A stretch of 64,000 bases of DNA, taken from contig JAKASR010000001.1 in NCBI GenBank assembly GCA_021818955.1, positions 248,001 to 312,000 of the forward strand. The letters run 5' to 3'. This document shows, piece by piece, positions 7,503-16,874 of the stretch. Position 1 is the first letter of the stretch. Each line of letters begins with the position of its first letter. The notes beneath the pieces were generated by a model. It did no database searches. It was not told the DNA's origin and was given only the letters and a program-made list of their open reading frames with translations. Made by a program: the position numbers and the translations under genes. The DNA comes from Acidobacteriota bacterium (GTDB lineage: Bacteria; Acidobacteriota; Terriglobia; Terriglobales; SCQP01).

Positions 7503-10500
7503 TTACGCTCCCACGGACGCCTCGCTGGCCGCGGGCGCCTGGCGCCGCATGTGAAATTCTTCCGCCAGCGTGTACATCACCGGCACCGCCACCGGCGCGA
7601 TCAGGGTGGTCGCCACCTCGCCCGCCATCAGCGATATCGCCAACCCCTGAAAAATCGGATCGTTTAAAATTACCGACGCGCCCACCACCACCGCCGCCGC
7701 GGTTAGCAGGATGGGGCGAAAGCGCACCGCGCCGGCCTCGATCGCCGCCTGCTGCAGACTCTGTCCCTCGGCCCGGCGCAGCTCGATGAAATCCACCAAA
7801 ATAATCGAATTGCGCACCACGATGCCGGCGCCGGCGATGAAGCCGATCATGGAAGTCGCGGTGAAAAACGCGCCCATCAGGGCGTGGCCGGGCAGAATCC
7901 CGATCAGCGTCAGCGGTATCAGCGAGAGGATGACCAGCGGCGTGGTATAGCTGCGGAACCAGGCCACCACCAGGAAATAGATCAGCAGGATCACCGCGCC
8001 AAAGGCGATGCCCAGGTCGCGGAAGACGTGCACCGTGGTGTGCCATTCGCCGTCCCATTTGAGCGAATAGCGATGCAGGTTCGACGGCGGAGAAAACAGC
8101 CGCACCTGCAGCGGCCGCCCCAGCGGGGTCGTGATCCGCTCCAGGCGCTTGTTCATGCCGTTAATGGCGTAGCCGGGGCTTTCGGCGCCGCCGGCGACAT
8201 CGCCCAGCACATAATCCACCGGACGCAAATCTTTCTGGATAATCGGCTGTTCCAGCGGGCGCGTTTCAAACCGCACCAGTTCGCCCAGCGGCACCAGCCC
8301 GCCGCTCTGGCTGGGAATCTGGAACAGCGCCAATTGCTGCGGGCCGGCGCGGCCGGATTGCGGCCATTGCAGCCAGATGGGGATTTTCTCCCGCGCGTGC
8401 CGCGCCTGCGCCCAGCCGGCTTCCATGCCGCCCTGGGCCAGGGCGAGGCTGTCGCGCAGCGTCGGCAGGCTGACGCCGCTCAGCGCCGCCTTGCGCTGCC
8501 GCGGGCGTAACAGCATCTGCCGCCCGCGGCGATAATTCCAGCGCGTATCCACCACCCCCGGCGTGCTTTCAAAAACCTGCTTCACCGCGCGGGCTACCTC
8601 CAGCCGCCCGCTCGCCGTGGGGCCGTAAATTTCCGCCACCAGGGTTTGCATCACCGGCGGCCCGGGAGGAATTTCGGCGACGGTGAGGCGTCCGCCGGCG
8701 GCGCGCGCAATCGCGGTCAGCGCCGGACGCCAGCGCCGCGCCAGGTCGTGGCTTTGGGCGCTGCGCCTGCCGGTCGCCACCAGGTTGACCTGCAAATCGC
8801 CCTGATAAGGCTGATTGCGCAGAAAATAATGCCGCACCAGGCCGTTGAAGCTGTAGGGCGCCGCCGCGCCGGCGTAGAACTCGACGTTTTTCACGTCCTG
8901 CTGCCGGGCCAGATAATCCGCCAGCCGCTGCGCCACCGTCTGGGTCGCCTCGAGCGGGGTGTTTTCCGGCATGTGCAACACCACTTCCAGCTCGGTTTTG
9001 TTGTCGTAAGGCAGCATTTTGACCAGCACCAGCTTGAAATACAACAACGACATCGCCGCCAGCAACAACGCCGCCAGCAGGCCGAGAAAGCTCCAGCGCC
9101 GGCGGCCGGTCATCAGCCCATTCATGCCGCGGCGATAGATGCGGGTCAGGCCTTTTTCCGGCGAGGCGGCCAGCTCGGCGCCGGTGGCGTGCGGCGCGCC
9201 CAGCAGCCGCAGCGTGGCCCAGGGCGTGACCACGAAGGCGATGGCGAGCGATAACAGCATGGCCGCGGTGGCGCCCAGCGGAATGGGGCGCATATACGGG
9301 CCCATCAGCCCGCCGACAAAGGCCATGGGCAGCAACGCGGCGATCACCGTCAGCGTGGCCAGGATGGTGGGGTTGCCCACTTCGCTCACCGCGGCGATGG
9401 TGATGGCGATGGCGCTGCGCCCCTGGTTCTGCGGCAGGCGGAAATGGCGCACGATGTTTTCCACCACCACGATGGCGTCGTCCACCAGAATGCCGATCGA
9501 GAAGATCAGCGCGAACAGCGTGATGCGGTTGAGCGTATAGCCGTGCAGGTAAAAGAGGAACAGCGTCGCCAACAGCGTAATGGGAATCGCCGCGCCCACC
9601 ACTCCCGCCTCGCGCCAGCCCAGCACCAGGCCGATCAGCACGATCACCGAGAGCGTGGCCAGCGCCATGTGCTCCAGCAGCTCGTTCGAGCGTTCTTCCG
9701 CCGTGCGCCCGTAATTGCGGGTCACGGTGACGCGCACGCCGGCGGGAATCACGCGATTGCGCAAAGCGTCAACTCGCGCCAGCACCTGGTTGACGACCTG
9801 GATGGCATTGGTGCCCGGACGCTTGGCGATCGACAGCGTCACCGCCGGCAAGGGTTGGCCGCGCAGCCCGGCCGGAAGCCCGCGCTCGCCCGGCCCGAAA
9901 ATCATCCCCGCCTCGTGCTGCGGCTCGGCGGGCGCGTTCCGGATGGCGGCTACTTGCCGCAACAACACCGGCGCGCCATTGGCTACGCCCACCACCACCT
10001 GGCCCAGATCCGCGGCATTGCGAATCCAGCCGCCGGCGAACACCGGCGTCTCCCGGTTGTTGTTCACCAGCGACCCCGTCGGAGTTTTGTCGTTGGCCGC
10101 CTCAATCGCCGCCGCCACCTGGCCCGGGGATAGGCGGTATCCCGCCAGGCGGCTGCTGTCGAGCGCCACTCGCAATTCGCGCGTGCGCCCGCCAATGATT
10201 TTTACGCTTGAAACGTCGGGCACGCGCTTGATCGTCGCCCGCAGTTCCGCCGCCAGCACTCGCAGTTGGGCATCGTTGTATCCCGGGCCGGCCAGCGTCA
10301 GGCCCAGCACCGGCACGTCATAGATGGAACGCAGTTTGATCAGCGGCGGCGTGGCATTGCCCGGCAGCCGGTCGCGGTGAGCATAGAGTTGGGTATAGAC
10401 GCGCGTCAGGCTGTCCTGCACGTTGAGGCCGACGCGAAACCGCACCGTTACCAGGCTCATGCCCGGCAGCGACAGGGTGTAGGTGTGCTGCACCCCGGCA

Positions 10501-10748
10501 ATGTCCTGCATCATCTGCTCCAGCGGGGTGGTGAGGCGCCGGTTGACCACCTGGCTGGAAGCGCCCGGCAGCGCCGTCATGATATCCACAAACGGCACGC
10601 GAATCTGCGGTTCCTCTTCGCGCGGCATCTTCCAGATGGCGAAACCGCCCAGCAACACCGCCGCCGCCATCAGCAAGGGCGTCAGCTTGGAATTGACGAA
10701 ATAGGCGGCAATGCCGCCCGCCGGTCCGGCCGAAGGGGATTTACTCAT
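7503..10748 (-). CDS. RND-superfamily efflux permease (AcrB/MexB-like)
   Basis: A 1081-residue inner-membrane permease, full length for the family. Twelve membrane segments in two halves are separated by large periplasmic loops. The proton-relay Asp pair in TM4 is present (GILVDDAIVVVENI, Asp 423-424), as is the entry FVNSKLTPLLMAAAVLL. The relation to HAE/CzcA-type pumps cannot be resolved by eye; some sequence (QHTYTLSLPGMSLVTVRF, NTNAIQVVNQVLARV) recalls the broad, incompletely typed RND subgroup common in environmental bacteria. The ATG overlaps the adaptor stop by 8 bp; the frame is open further upstream but inside that gene. It works with the TolC and adaptor encoded upstream. Confidence 0.9.
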   Translation of the reverse strand: MSKSPSAGPAGGIAAYFVNSKLTPLLMAAAVLLGGFAIWKMPREEEPQIRVPFVDIMTALPGASSQVVNRRLTTPLEQMMQDIAGVQHTYTLSLPGMSLVTVRFRVGLNVQDSLTRVYTQLYAHRDRLPGNATPPLIKLRSIYDVPVLGLTLAGPGYNDAQLRVLAAELRATIKRVPDVSSVKIIGGRTRELRVALDSSRLAGYRLSPGQVAAAIEAANDKTPTGSLVNNNRETPVFAGGWIRNAADLGQVVVGVANGAPVLLRQVAAIRNAPAEPQHEAGMIFGPGERGLPAGLRGQPLPAVTLSIAKRPGTNAIQVVNQVLARVDALRNRVIPAGVRVTVTRNYGRTAEERSNELLEHMALATLSVIVLIGLVLGWREAGVVGAAIPITLLATLFLFYLHGYTLNRITLFALIFSIGILVDDAIVVVENIVRHFRLPQNQGRSAIAITIAAVSEVGNPTILATLTVIAALLPMAFVGGLMGPYMRPIPLGATAAMLLSLAIAFVVTPWATLRLLGAPHATGAELAASPEKGLTRIYRRGMNGLMTGRRRWSFLGLLAALLLAAMSLLYFKLVLVKMLPYDNKTELEVVLHMPENTPLEATQTVAQRLADYLARQQDVKNVEFYAGAAAPYSFNGLVRHYFLRNQPYQGDLQVNLVATGRRSAQSHDLARRWRPALTAIARAAGGRLTVAEIPPGPPVMQTLVAEIYGPTASGRLEVARAVKQVFESTPGVVDTRWNYRRGRQMLLRPRQRKAALSGVSLPTLRDSLALAQGGMEAGWAQARHAREKIPIWLQWPQSGRAGPQQLALFQIPSQSGGLVPLGELVRFETRPLEQPIIQKDLRPVDYVLGDVAGGAESPGYAINGMNKRLERITTPLGRPLQVRLFSPPSNLHRYSLKWDGEWHTTVHVFRDLGIAFGAVILLIYFLVVAWFRSYTTPLVILSLIPLTLIGILPGHALMGAFFTATSMIGFIAGAGIVVRNSIILVDFIELRRAEGQSLQQAAIEAGAVRFRPILLTAAAVVVGASVILNDPIFQGLAISLMAGEVATTLIAPVAVPVMYTLAEEFHMRRQAPAASEASVGA

Positions 10749-11967
10749 GGCTTGCCGCTCCCGCCGCCTCGTCCGCCAGCCGTTCGGGCGCCGCGACGAC
10801 GCGCGTCCCCGGCGCCAGGCCGGCCAGAATCCGCACCTCGCCCGCGCGCGTCCGCCCGGTGCGCACCCAGTGCAGTTCCGCCCGCCCGGCGGCATTGAGG
10901 CTGTAGATTTCGCTCAAGCCGCCCTGGCGCAGCACCGCCTGGCTGGGCAGCCAGATTTGCGGCGCGGACGCCAGCGGAATTTCCGCCGTCGCGTATTCCC
11001 CCGGACGCAGCCGGCTGGAGGGCGGCAGCGACAGTTTAACCATCGCCGCGTGCGTGACCGGATCGCTGGCCGGCCCAATCTCCGCCACCCGGGCCGCCTC
11101 CTCGCCGCCGGCCGAACGAACGCTTACCGTTTCCCCGCGGCGTAAATACTGCAACACCTGATCGGGAGCCGAAATCACCAGCCGCAGCCGCCGCGTTCCC
11201 GCCAGCGTCAACAGTGGCTGGCCGGGGTTGGCCAGCATTCCCGGATCCGCGTCTTTCGCCGTCACCACCCCGGCAAAGGGCGCGCGCAGCACCGCGTAGC
11301 CGGCCATGGTGCGGCTTTGCTCCAGCGCCGCCTGCGCCTGCCGCCGCTGCGCTTCCACCGAGGCCACCCGCGCCCGCATCGCCGCCAGCTCCGCCGCCGC
11401 CGTCTGATTGGCGGTGGCCACCTTTTCAAATTCGTACGGGCTGACCGCATGCTCGGCCCGCAGCCGCTGATAACGCCGATAGGTGCTGGCGGCAAAACCG
11501 GCCTGCTGCGCCGCCGCCGCTTGCTGCTCTTCCGCCGCCACCGCCGCCGAAGCCATCGCCGCCAGGCCCGCCCGCGCCTGGCTGACCTGTTGCTGCGCTT
11601 CCGGCGTGGATAGCACCGCCAGCACCTCGCCCGCCCGCACCGGGTCGCCCAGGCCGACCCGCACCTGCTCGACGTAGCCGCTGACTCGCGCCGCAATCGC
11701 CGCCTGCTGTTGCGCTTCCACCACGCCATTCGCGTTCCAGTACTCCGGCAGCGTTTTCAGGCGGGCTTCCACCAGCGGCGTGTGGGCCGGCAGCGCCAGG
11801 CCGCTGGCGCCGCTGGCCGCCGCCGGGCGGTGCCCGCAGGCGGAAAGCGCCAGCCCGGCCAGCAGCGCCGCCGCGCTCCCGGCGATCAGTGCCCCCGCGC
11901 GCCGCCGCCCGCGCTTGCTCGCGGTGGCGGCGGCTTTAGGCTTGAAATCCTCAATCAGGGTCGTCAT
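10741..11967 (-). CDS. RND periplasmic adaptor (membrane fusion protein)
   Basis: A 408-residue adaptor. After a charged N-terminus (1-25) comes a hydrophobic signal with lipobox-like LALSACG (about 38-44), so it is probably a lipoprotein. The lipoyl half-motifs are visible: ARVSGYVEQVRVGLGDPVRAGEVLA on one side and YAVLRAPFAGVVTAKDADPG on the other, with a roughly 100-residue Ala/Gln-rich coiled-coil hairpin between. Beta-barrel and membrane-proximal domains follow. The gene is 106 bp downstream of the TolC gene and overlaps the permease start. Confidence 0.9.
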   Translation of the reverse strand: MTTLIEDFKPKAAATASKRGRRRAGALIAGSAAALLAGLALSACGHRPAAASGASGLALPAHTPLVEARLKTLPEYWNANGVVEAQQQAAIAARVSGYVEQVRVGLGDPVRAGEVLAVLSTPEAQQQVSQARAGLAAMASAAVAAEEQQAAAAQQAGFAASTYRRYQRLRAEHAVSPYEFEKVATANQTAAAELAAMRARVASVEAQRRQAQAALEQSRTMAGYAVLRAPFAGVVTAKDADPGMLANPGQPLLTLAGTRRLRLVISAPDQVLQYLRRGETVSVRSAGGEEAARVAEIGPASDPVTHAAMVKLSLPPSSRLRPGEYATAEIPLASAPQIWLPSQAVLRQGGLSEIYSLNAAGRAELHWVRTGRTRAGEVRILAGLAPGTRVVAAPERLADEAAGAASHE

Positions 11968-12073
11968 TGCAAAATCTCCGGATAAGGTGATGTCTGGCGG
12001 GCGAGGGCGATCCGGGAAGCGGGCATGGCGGCCTGCCTCGAGTCTCTGGCGATGCCTGGCCCGCCGCCTCGCG

Positions 12074-13618
12074 TCATGAGTGCCCCAGCCGCGCCGGCGT
12101 CAGCTCGCCCATGCTGTTCCAGGCGGCGGCGCGGCTGACTTCCAACTGATACGTCGCCGCCGCCACGCCTGCGCGCGCCCGCGTCAGTTCGGTTTCGGCG
12201 CGCAGCAATTCGGTGATCGAAATCAGGCCGCTCTGGTAACGCCGTTCGTAAATCTGCCAGGCCGCTTGCGCCTGGGCCACCGTCTTGCGGCTGAGCGCGA
12301 CTTGCAATTGCGCCGTGCGCCAGTCCTGCCAGGCGCTTTCCACTTGCAACCGCACCTGGCTGCGCAAGCTGGCTTCCTGCTCGCGCGCGGCGGCTACTCC
12401 CGCCTGCGCCTGTTTGCGCCGGGCCGCGTCGGCGCCGCCGTGAAAGACGTTGAGCTGCAGTTGGATTCCCGCCATCCAATTGCTGCCCCCGGCGCCGGTC
12501 AAGCCGCTCTGATCGCGTTCCACTCCGGCGAACGCCGATGCCTGCGGCCAAAAGGCCGCGTCCGCCTGCCGCAGCCGTGCTTGCGCCATGCCGACCGCCA
12601 GATGCGCCTGCGCCAGGTCCGGACGCTGCTCGGCGGCCCGCTGCTGCCATGCCATCAGGCTGGAAGGCGGCGCCGCCGCTCCGGCCGCGGCGTTCGCCGT
12701 CGCGTTGGCCAGTTGCAACGGCGCTTCCAGCGGGCGTCCCAGCAGCCGGTTCAAGCGCGCCTGCGAGATCGCGACTTCCGCCCGCGCCGCGGCCTGCATC
12801 TGCTGCATGCGCGCCAAATACACTTGCGCGCTCAGCCGGTCGGCGGCCACTACCATGCCGGCGTGGTAGCGCGCGCCGGCGTCGTGCGCGCTGGCGCGCG
12901 CCGCTGCCACCGCCAGCCGCGCCGCCTCCCGGTCGGCCAGGCTGCGACGGTAGCCGTAATAGGCCGCCACCACTTCCGCGATAATCGCCGAGCTCAAGCC
13001 GCGCCGCGCCTCGCCCGCCGATTTCGCTCCCAGCCGCGCCGCGCGCATCGCCGCCAGCGTTTGCCCGCCGTCCCAGAGCGACAAGCGCGCTTCCGCCGCC
13101 GATTGCCAGTCGTTCAGCGGCCCCGGACGGTTCAGGCTGCCGATTGCGAAATTGTCAGGCCCGAAAACATGCTGCCGCAGCAGGCTGCCAAACACGAAAA
13201 CCGGATCGTCGCTGCGCGTCAGTCCTTCGCTGACGCTCAACTGCGGCAGCCAGCCCGCCCGCGCCGCCGTTATCCCCGCCCGCGCCGCGCGCTCGCCCGC
13301 CGCCGCCGCGCGCAAGCGCCGGCTGTGGCTCAAAGCGCGCGCCATTGCCTGCGCCAGCGTCCAACTCGCCCTGGCTGCCGCCGGCGCCGCGGCCGCCGCG
13401 GAGGCTTGTATCGATGCGGCGGCCTGCGTCGCCGCCGGCGGCGAGAATGACCGGCGAGCGCGGGCCGCCACGGCCGCCTGGACTGCTCGCGGCGGGGTCG
13501 CCTGCGCCGCCGCCATCGCGGCGGCCAGGCCCAACCCCAGCGCCAGCCTCAGCGCGCGCCACGGCGGCTTCAGCGTGCTTTCCGCAATTGTGTTTCTGGC
13601 GTGCATGAAGTTCGGCAT
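12074..13618 (-). CDS. TolC-family outer-membrane efflux protein
   Basis: A 514-residue protein with a signal peptide (residues about 20-42), an Ala-rich linker, then two repeated helical halves typical of the OEP fold (LAQAMARALSHSRRLRAA; LSAQVYLARMQQMQ; ARLNRLLGRPLEAPLQLA; RYQSGLISITELLRAETEL). GLISITELL is the usual C-terminal repeat motif. The N-terminal Ala-rich spacer (about residues 45-90) is longer than usual. It starts 13 bp after the DUF2892 gene and provides the outer-membrane duct for the pump. Confidence 0.9.
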   Translation of the reverse strand: MPNFMHARNTIAESTLKPPWRALRLALGLGLAAAMAAAQATPPRAVQAAVAARARRSFSPPAATQAAASIQASAAAAAPAAARASWTLAQAMARALSHSRRLRAAAAGERAARAGITAARAGWLPQLSVSEGLTRSDDPVFVFGSLLRQHVFGPDNFAIGSLNRPGPLNDWQSAAEARLSLWDGGQTLAAMRAARLGAKSAGEARRGLSSAIIAEVVAAYYGYRRSLADREAARLAVAAARASAHDAGARYHAGMVVAADRLSAQVYLARMQQMQAAARAEVAISQARLNRLLGRPLEAPLQLANATANAAAGAAAPPSSLMAWQQRAAEQRPDLAQAHLAVGMAQARLRQADAAFWPQASAFAGVERDQSGLTGAGGSNWMAGIQLQLNVFHGGADAARRKQAQAGVAAAREQEASLRSQVRLQVESAWQDWRTAQLQVALSRKTVAQAQAAWQIYERRYQSGLISITELLRAETELTRARAGVAAATYQLEVSRAAAWNSMGELTPARLGHS

Positions 13619-13631
13619 TCGAGTACGGCTT

Positions 13632-13838
13632 TCACAGCGCTTCCGGCGCGCAGGCGGTCACATGCAACCGCCGCAAAATGATCGAAAGCAGGCAAAACCC
13701 GGTCATGGAAGATTGCAGCAGGTTGGCGCCGACAAAGGCGGTCAGCCAATACCAGTTCGCATTCACCCCCGCGCCCAGCCCCAGGCCTAAAAGCACCATC
13801 GCTCCGGCAAACAACCGCACTATTTTTTCGCGGCACAT
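13632..13838 (-). CDS. DUF2892 (YgaP-type) small membrane protein
   Basis: A 68-residue protein with two hydrophobic segments (VRLFAGAMVLLGLGLGAGV and WYWLTAFVGANLLQSSMTGF) and the family-typical GFC near the second segment. In YgaP this domain anchors a rhodanese; here the rhodanese lies in the adjacent regulator instead. GAGGAG is 8 nt upstream of the ATG and lies in the last codons of the regulator gene, only 4 bp away, so translation is probably coupled. Confidence 0.8.
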   Translation of the reverse strand: MCREKIVRLFAGAMVLLGLGLGAGVNANWYWLTAFVGANLLQSSMTGFCLLSIILRRLHVTACAPEAL

Positions 13839-13842
13839 AGGT

Positions 13843-14676
13843 CTATCTCCTCACTCCTGACTCCAAACTTCTGGAATTCGATACTCCGGATTTCCTGAAC
13901 TTCGATTTCTTAGGGAAGCGGTTTTTGCCCGGCATTTTCGCCGGCGTCCCGGCGGCGTCGTCAATTTCGTGCTCTACCGGATAGCCCTCCGCTTGCCAGT
14001 CGGGGTAGCCCAGCTCCAGCCGCCAGGCTTGCCGTCCCGCTGCCCGCAGCGACGCCACCGCTTCCTCGGCCAGCACGCAGTAAGGGCTGCGGCAGTAGGC
14101 AATCACCGGGCTGGTTTTCGGCAGCTCGCGCAGCCGCGCCTGCAATTCGCCCAGCGGAATCGAGCGCGCGCCGGGCAGGTGCCCGGCGGCATATTCTTCC
14201 CGCGGGCGCACGTCCAGCACGATGGCCTCGCCCTTCTGCACCCGCCGGCGCAGTTCCGTCGCCGAAATCCCGTCCCAGCGCTCGCGGTTTTGCCAATAGG
14301 CGCGCGCCACGCTTTCCAGCTCGGCGGCGTACTCGCGGCCCAGCTCGCGCAGCGCCTGCCAGGCGCGATAAACCTTGGGCCCGGCCAGGCGGTAGCGCGT
14401 GTAAAAGCCCTCGCGCCGGGCTTCCACTAGGCGGGCGCGGCGCAGCACCTGCAAATGTTGCGAGGTGTTGGCCAGCGACAGCCCGGTCAGGCGCGCCAGT
14501 TCCTCCACCGTGCGCTCCGCCTGCGCCAGCAGTTCCAGCAGCTCCAGCCGCGGGCCGCTGCCCAGGGCGCGGCCCAGGCGGGCGAATTGTTCGTACAGGC
14601 CGGTTTTGTATTCCAGCAGGCGGCGCTCGCCGGCGGCGGCCTGGGCGGCGGGCGGCGGGGAAGGGTGGCGGGCCAT
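13843..14676 (-). CDS. ArsR-family regulator with C-terminal rhodanese domain
   Basis: A 277-residue protein. Residues about 25-100 are an ArsR winged helix (LGSGPRLELLELLAQAERTV, LTGLSLANTSQHLQVLRRAR). Residues about 130-230 are a rhodanese domain (IVLDVRPREEYAAGHLPGAR; active loop CRSPYC with the sulfur-accepting Cys). Such fusions can sense sulfane sulfur or redox state, but the inducer here is unknown. A Lys/Ser-rich tail (about 240-277) is unusual. The ATG at 14676 is preferred over a TTG at 14688 which lies in the palindromic operator. It heads the efflux operon and probably represses it. Confidence 0.88.
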   Translation of the reverse strand: MARHPSPPPAAQAAAGERRLLEYKTGLYEQFARLGRALGSGPRLELLELLAQAERTVEELARLTGLSLANTSQHLQVLRRARLVEARREGFYTRYRLAGPKVYRAWQALRELGREYAAELESVARAYWQNRERWDGISATELRRRVQKGEAIVLDVRPREEYAAGHLPGARSIPLGELQARLRELPKTSPVIAYCRSPYCVLAEEAVASLRAAGRQAWRLELGYPDWQAEGYPVEHEIDDAAGTPAKMPGKNRFPKKSKFRKSGVSNSRSLESGVRR

Positions 14677-14685
14677 GCTTCTATT

Positions 14686-14707
14686 CAACTATTCAATTGA
14701 ATACTTG
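14686..14707. promoter_or_regulatory. palindromic operator candidate for the ArsR-rhodanese regulator
   Basis: The core TATTCAATTGAATA (14690-14703) is a perfect 14-bp palindrome, extended by CAA/TTG on both sides with one mismatch. It sits 10 bp before the regulator ATG. Size, AT-richness and position fit an ArsR-type autoregulatory operator; binding is inferred. It stands out in a very GC-rich context. Confidence 0.65.
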
Positions 14708-14805
14708 TCAAGCCCGCGCGCTGGATCGCGGTCACGCCGGCGGCGCGGCGCGACCCCCCCGTTGCCGTTCTAAGCCGCAAGTCAATGCGGCCGCGCCGCT
14801 GTTTT

Positions 14806-16773
14806 TTACAGCAGCTCCCGTTCCTCGCCCACCCGCCGCGTGACTCTTTGGCGATCGAGGTATTCGAGCAGCGGGATGGCGAATTTGCGGCTGACGCCGG
14901 CCAGTTGCTTAAAATCGGCCACGCTCAGCCGCCGCGAGCGGGTTTTGTGCTCTTCCAGCCGCCGGCGCAGCTCCGCCAGCGCGCCGGCATCGAGCAGCAT
15001 CTCGGGCGCGATCGGCACCAGGCGTTTTTCGCGCACCAGCATCTGCAGCAGCCGGCGCGCCCGCGCCGGCTCCAGACCCAGCGCCGCCAGCGCCGCGGCC
15101 GTGGCCGGCGGTTCCAATCCGGCGGTGCGGTAGCCGGCGCCGAGCTTTTCCAGCGCCGCCTCATCCGCGGCGCTCAACTGCGAGCCGCGGCCGGGAAGCT
15201 GATACAGCCCTTCCCGCGCGCTCACGCGCTGCCCGGCCAGCAGCCGGTCCGCCTCTTGCTGAAATCCGTGGAGCGAAGGCATGGGCGCCCGGATTGCCGC
15301 CCGGCGGCGCCACTCTTCCGCGCTGATGCCCGGCAGCAGCGGCTGCTCGCGGTGCCATGCCTCGAGCGCTTCCAGCATGGCGCGCGCGCGGGCCTCGACT
15401 CCGGCCGCCAGCCGCCAGCTTGCGCCGGCGCGCGTCAGCGCATGGCCGTGCTCGCCGGCTTCAAGCGCCGCGGCAATCTCCGCCGCTCCCCAGCCGGTGC
15501 GCCGGCCCAGCGCCGCCGCCTCCAGCCCTTCCGGCTCGGCCTGTTCGATCAACAAGCGTATCTGCCGCCGCGCCGCTTCCGCCGCCGGCTGCATTGCGGC
15601 GGCGGCCTGCCAGGCGCGCAGCCACTCCAGATGCGCGGGCGTGCGCCGCGCCCGTCGCGGCCGCGCTTCCAGCACCACCCCGCCGCCCAGCGTGACCGCG
15701 GGTGAAAACTGGCGCAGGATGAAGCGATCGCCCGGCACGAGCGGCAAGGGAACCCGCAGCCGCAACTCCGCCAGCCGGCGTGCCCCCGGCTCCAGCCGCC
15801 CGCCTTCCAGCGGCGCGATGCCGGCCGCGGGCGAGGCGCTATAGGCGTGCAAGTGTACGGTGGCGTGCGGCTTCAGCGGACGCGCCGTGGCCAGCAGCTC
15901 GACTTCCGCGTAGATCGCGGACGCCGGCTCAAACGCCTCCGGCGGCACGGCAAACAAGCCGCGCCGCAGCTCGGCGGCTTCGATGCCGGCCAGGTTGAGC
16001 GCCGTGCGCTCGCCCGCCTGCGCCCGTTCCACCGCCGCGCCGTGCACCTCCAGGCCGCGCACCCGCCGCCGCTCGCGCTCCAGCCGCGCGGCTTCGGCCG
16101 GCTCGCCGCCCAGCAGCGCGATTTCATCGCCTCGCGCGATCGTGCCGCTAATCAGCGTCCCGGTGACCACCGCGCCAAAACCTTTCAGGCTGAAGGCGCG
16201 GTCAATCGGCAGCCGGAACGGACGCTCAACTCGCCGCGGCGGCGCCATGGACGCCAGCCGCGCCAGCGCCGCCCGCAGCTCCGGCAATCCGGCCCCGGTG
16301 CGCGCGCTGACCGCGATCCGCGGCGCGTCTTCGAGAAAAGTGCCGCGCAGCAGTTCGTCGATTTCCAGCCGCGCCAGCGCCTGCGTCTCCTCATCCGCCA
16401 GATCGCATTTGGTGAGCGCGACCAGCCCGTGCTCCACCCCCAGCAGCCGGCAGATTTCGAAATGTTCGCGCGTCTGCGGCTGCACCCCCGCGTCGGCCGC
16501 CACCACCAGCAGCACCAGATCGATGCCGCCAATGCCGGCCAGCATGTTGGCCACGAAGCGTTCGTGGCCGGGCACGTCGATGAAGCTGAGCCGCGCCGCT
16601 TCGCCCCCTTCCGCCGGGGCGGGCAAATCGCAATGCGCAAACCCCAGGTCGATCGTGATGCCGCGCCGGCGCTCCTCTGCCAGCCGGTCCGGATGCGTGC
16701 CGGTCAGCGCTTCCACCAGCGCGCTTTTGCCATGGTCGATGTGCCCGGCGGTGCCGGCGATAACGGAGTGCAT
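14806..16773 (-). CDS. selB: selenocysteine-specific elongation factor SelB
   Basis: A 655-residue SelB that delivers Sec-tRNA(Sec) at UGA codons with a SECIS element. G domain: GHIDHGKS (residues 10-17), DVPGHE (66-71) and TKCD (121-124), followed by EF-Tu-like domains 2 and 3 ([36 protein letters not shown]). Winged-helix modules fill the C-terminal half to [25 protein letters not shown], which is trimmed here by its family-typical end. Length fits the bacterial family. No selA, selD, tRNA(Sec) or obvious selenoprotein is in the window. It lies 98 bp beyond the ArsR regulator's upstream region on the same strand. Confidence 0.93.
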   Translation of the reverse strand: MHSVIAGTAGHIDHGKSALVEALTGTHPDRLAEERRRGITIDLGFAHCDLPAPAEGGEAARLSFIDVPGHERFVANMLAGIGGIDLVLLVVAADAGVQPQTREHFEICRLLGVEHGLVALTKCDLADEETQALARLEIDELLRGTFLEDAPRIAVSARTGAGLPELRAALARLASMAPPRRVERPFRLPIDRAFSLKGFGAVVTGTLISGTIARGDEIALLGGEPAEAARLERERRRVRGLEVHGAAVERAQAGERTALNLAGIEAAELRRGLFAVPPEAFEPASAIYAEVELLATARPLKPHATVHLHAYSASPAAGIAPLEGGRLEPGARRLAELRLRVPLPLVPGDRFILRQFSPAVTLGGGVVLEARPRRARRTPAHLEWLRAWQAAAAMQPAAEAARRQIRLLIEQAEPEGLEAAALGRRTGWGAAEIAAALEAGEHGHALTRAGASWRLAAGVEARARAMLEALEAWHREQPLLPGISAEEWRRRAAIRAPMPSLHGFQQEADRLLAGQRVSAREGLYQLPGRGSQLSAADEAALEKLGAGYRTAGLEPPATAAALAALGLEPARARRLLQMLVREKRLVPIAPEMLLDAGALAELRRRLEEHKTRSRRLSVADFKQLAGVSRKFAIPLLEYLDRQRVTRRVGEERELL

Positions 16774-16816
16774 GCATTCAGCTTAGCGGCGCCGCTAGGG
16801 AACTGAGCATAGTTCT

Positions 16817-16840
16817 TTAAGCGTTAACGGCCGCGCCGCT
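16817..16840 (+). repeat. dispersed repeat, partial module A
   Basis: TTAAGCGTTAACGGCCGCGC followed by CGCT, in the gap between selB and pyrF. Only the first half of module A is recognisable. Confidence 0.5.
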
Positions 16841-16874
16841 TCCTTGGGCTGGCAGTCTGGTTGGAAGCGGGTAG

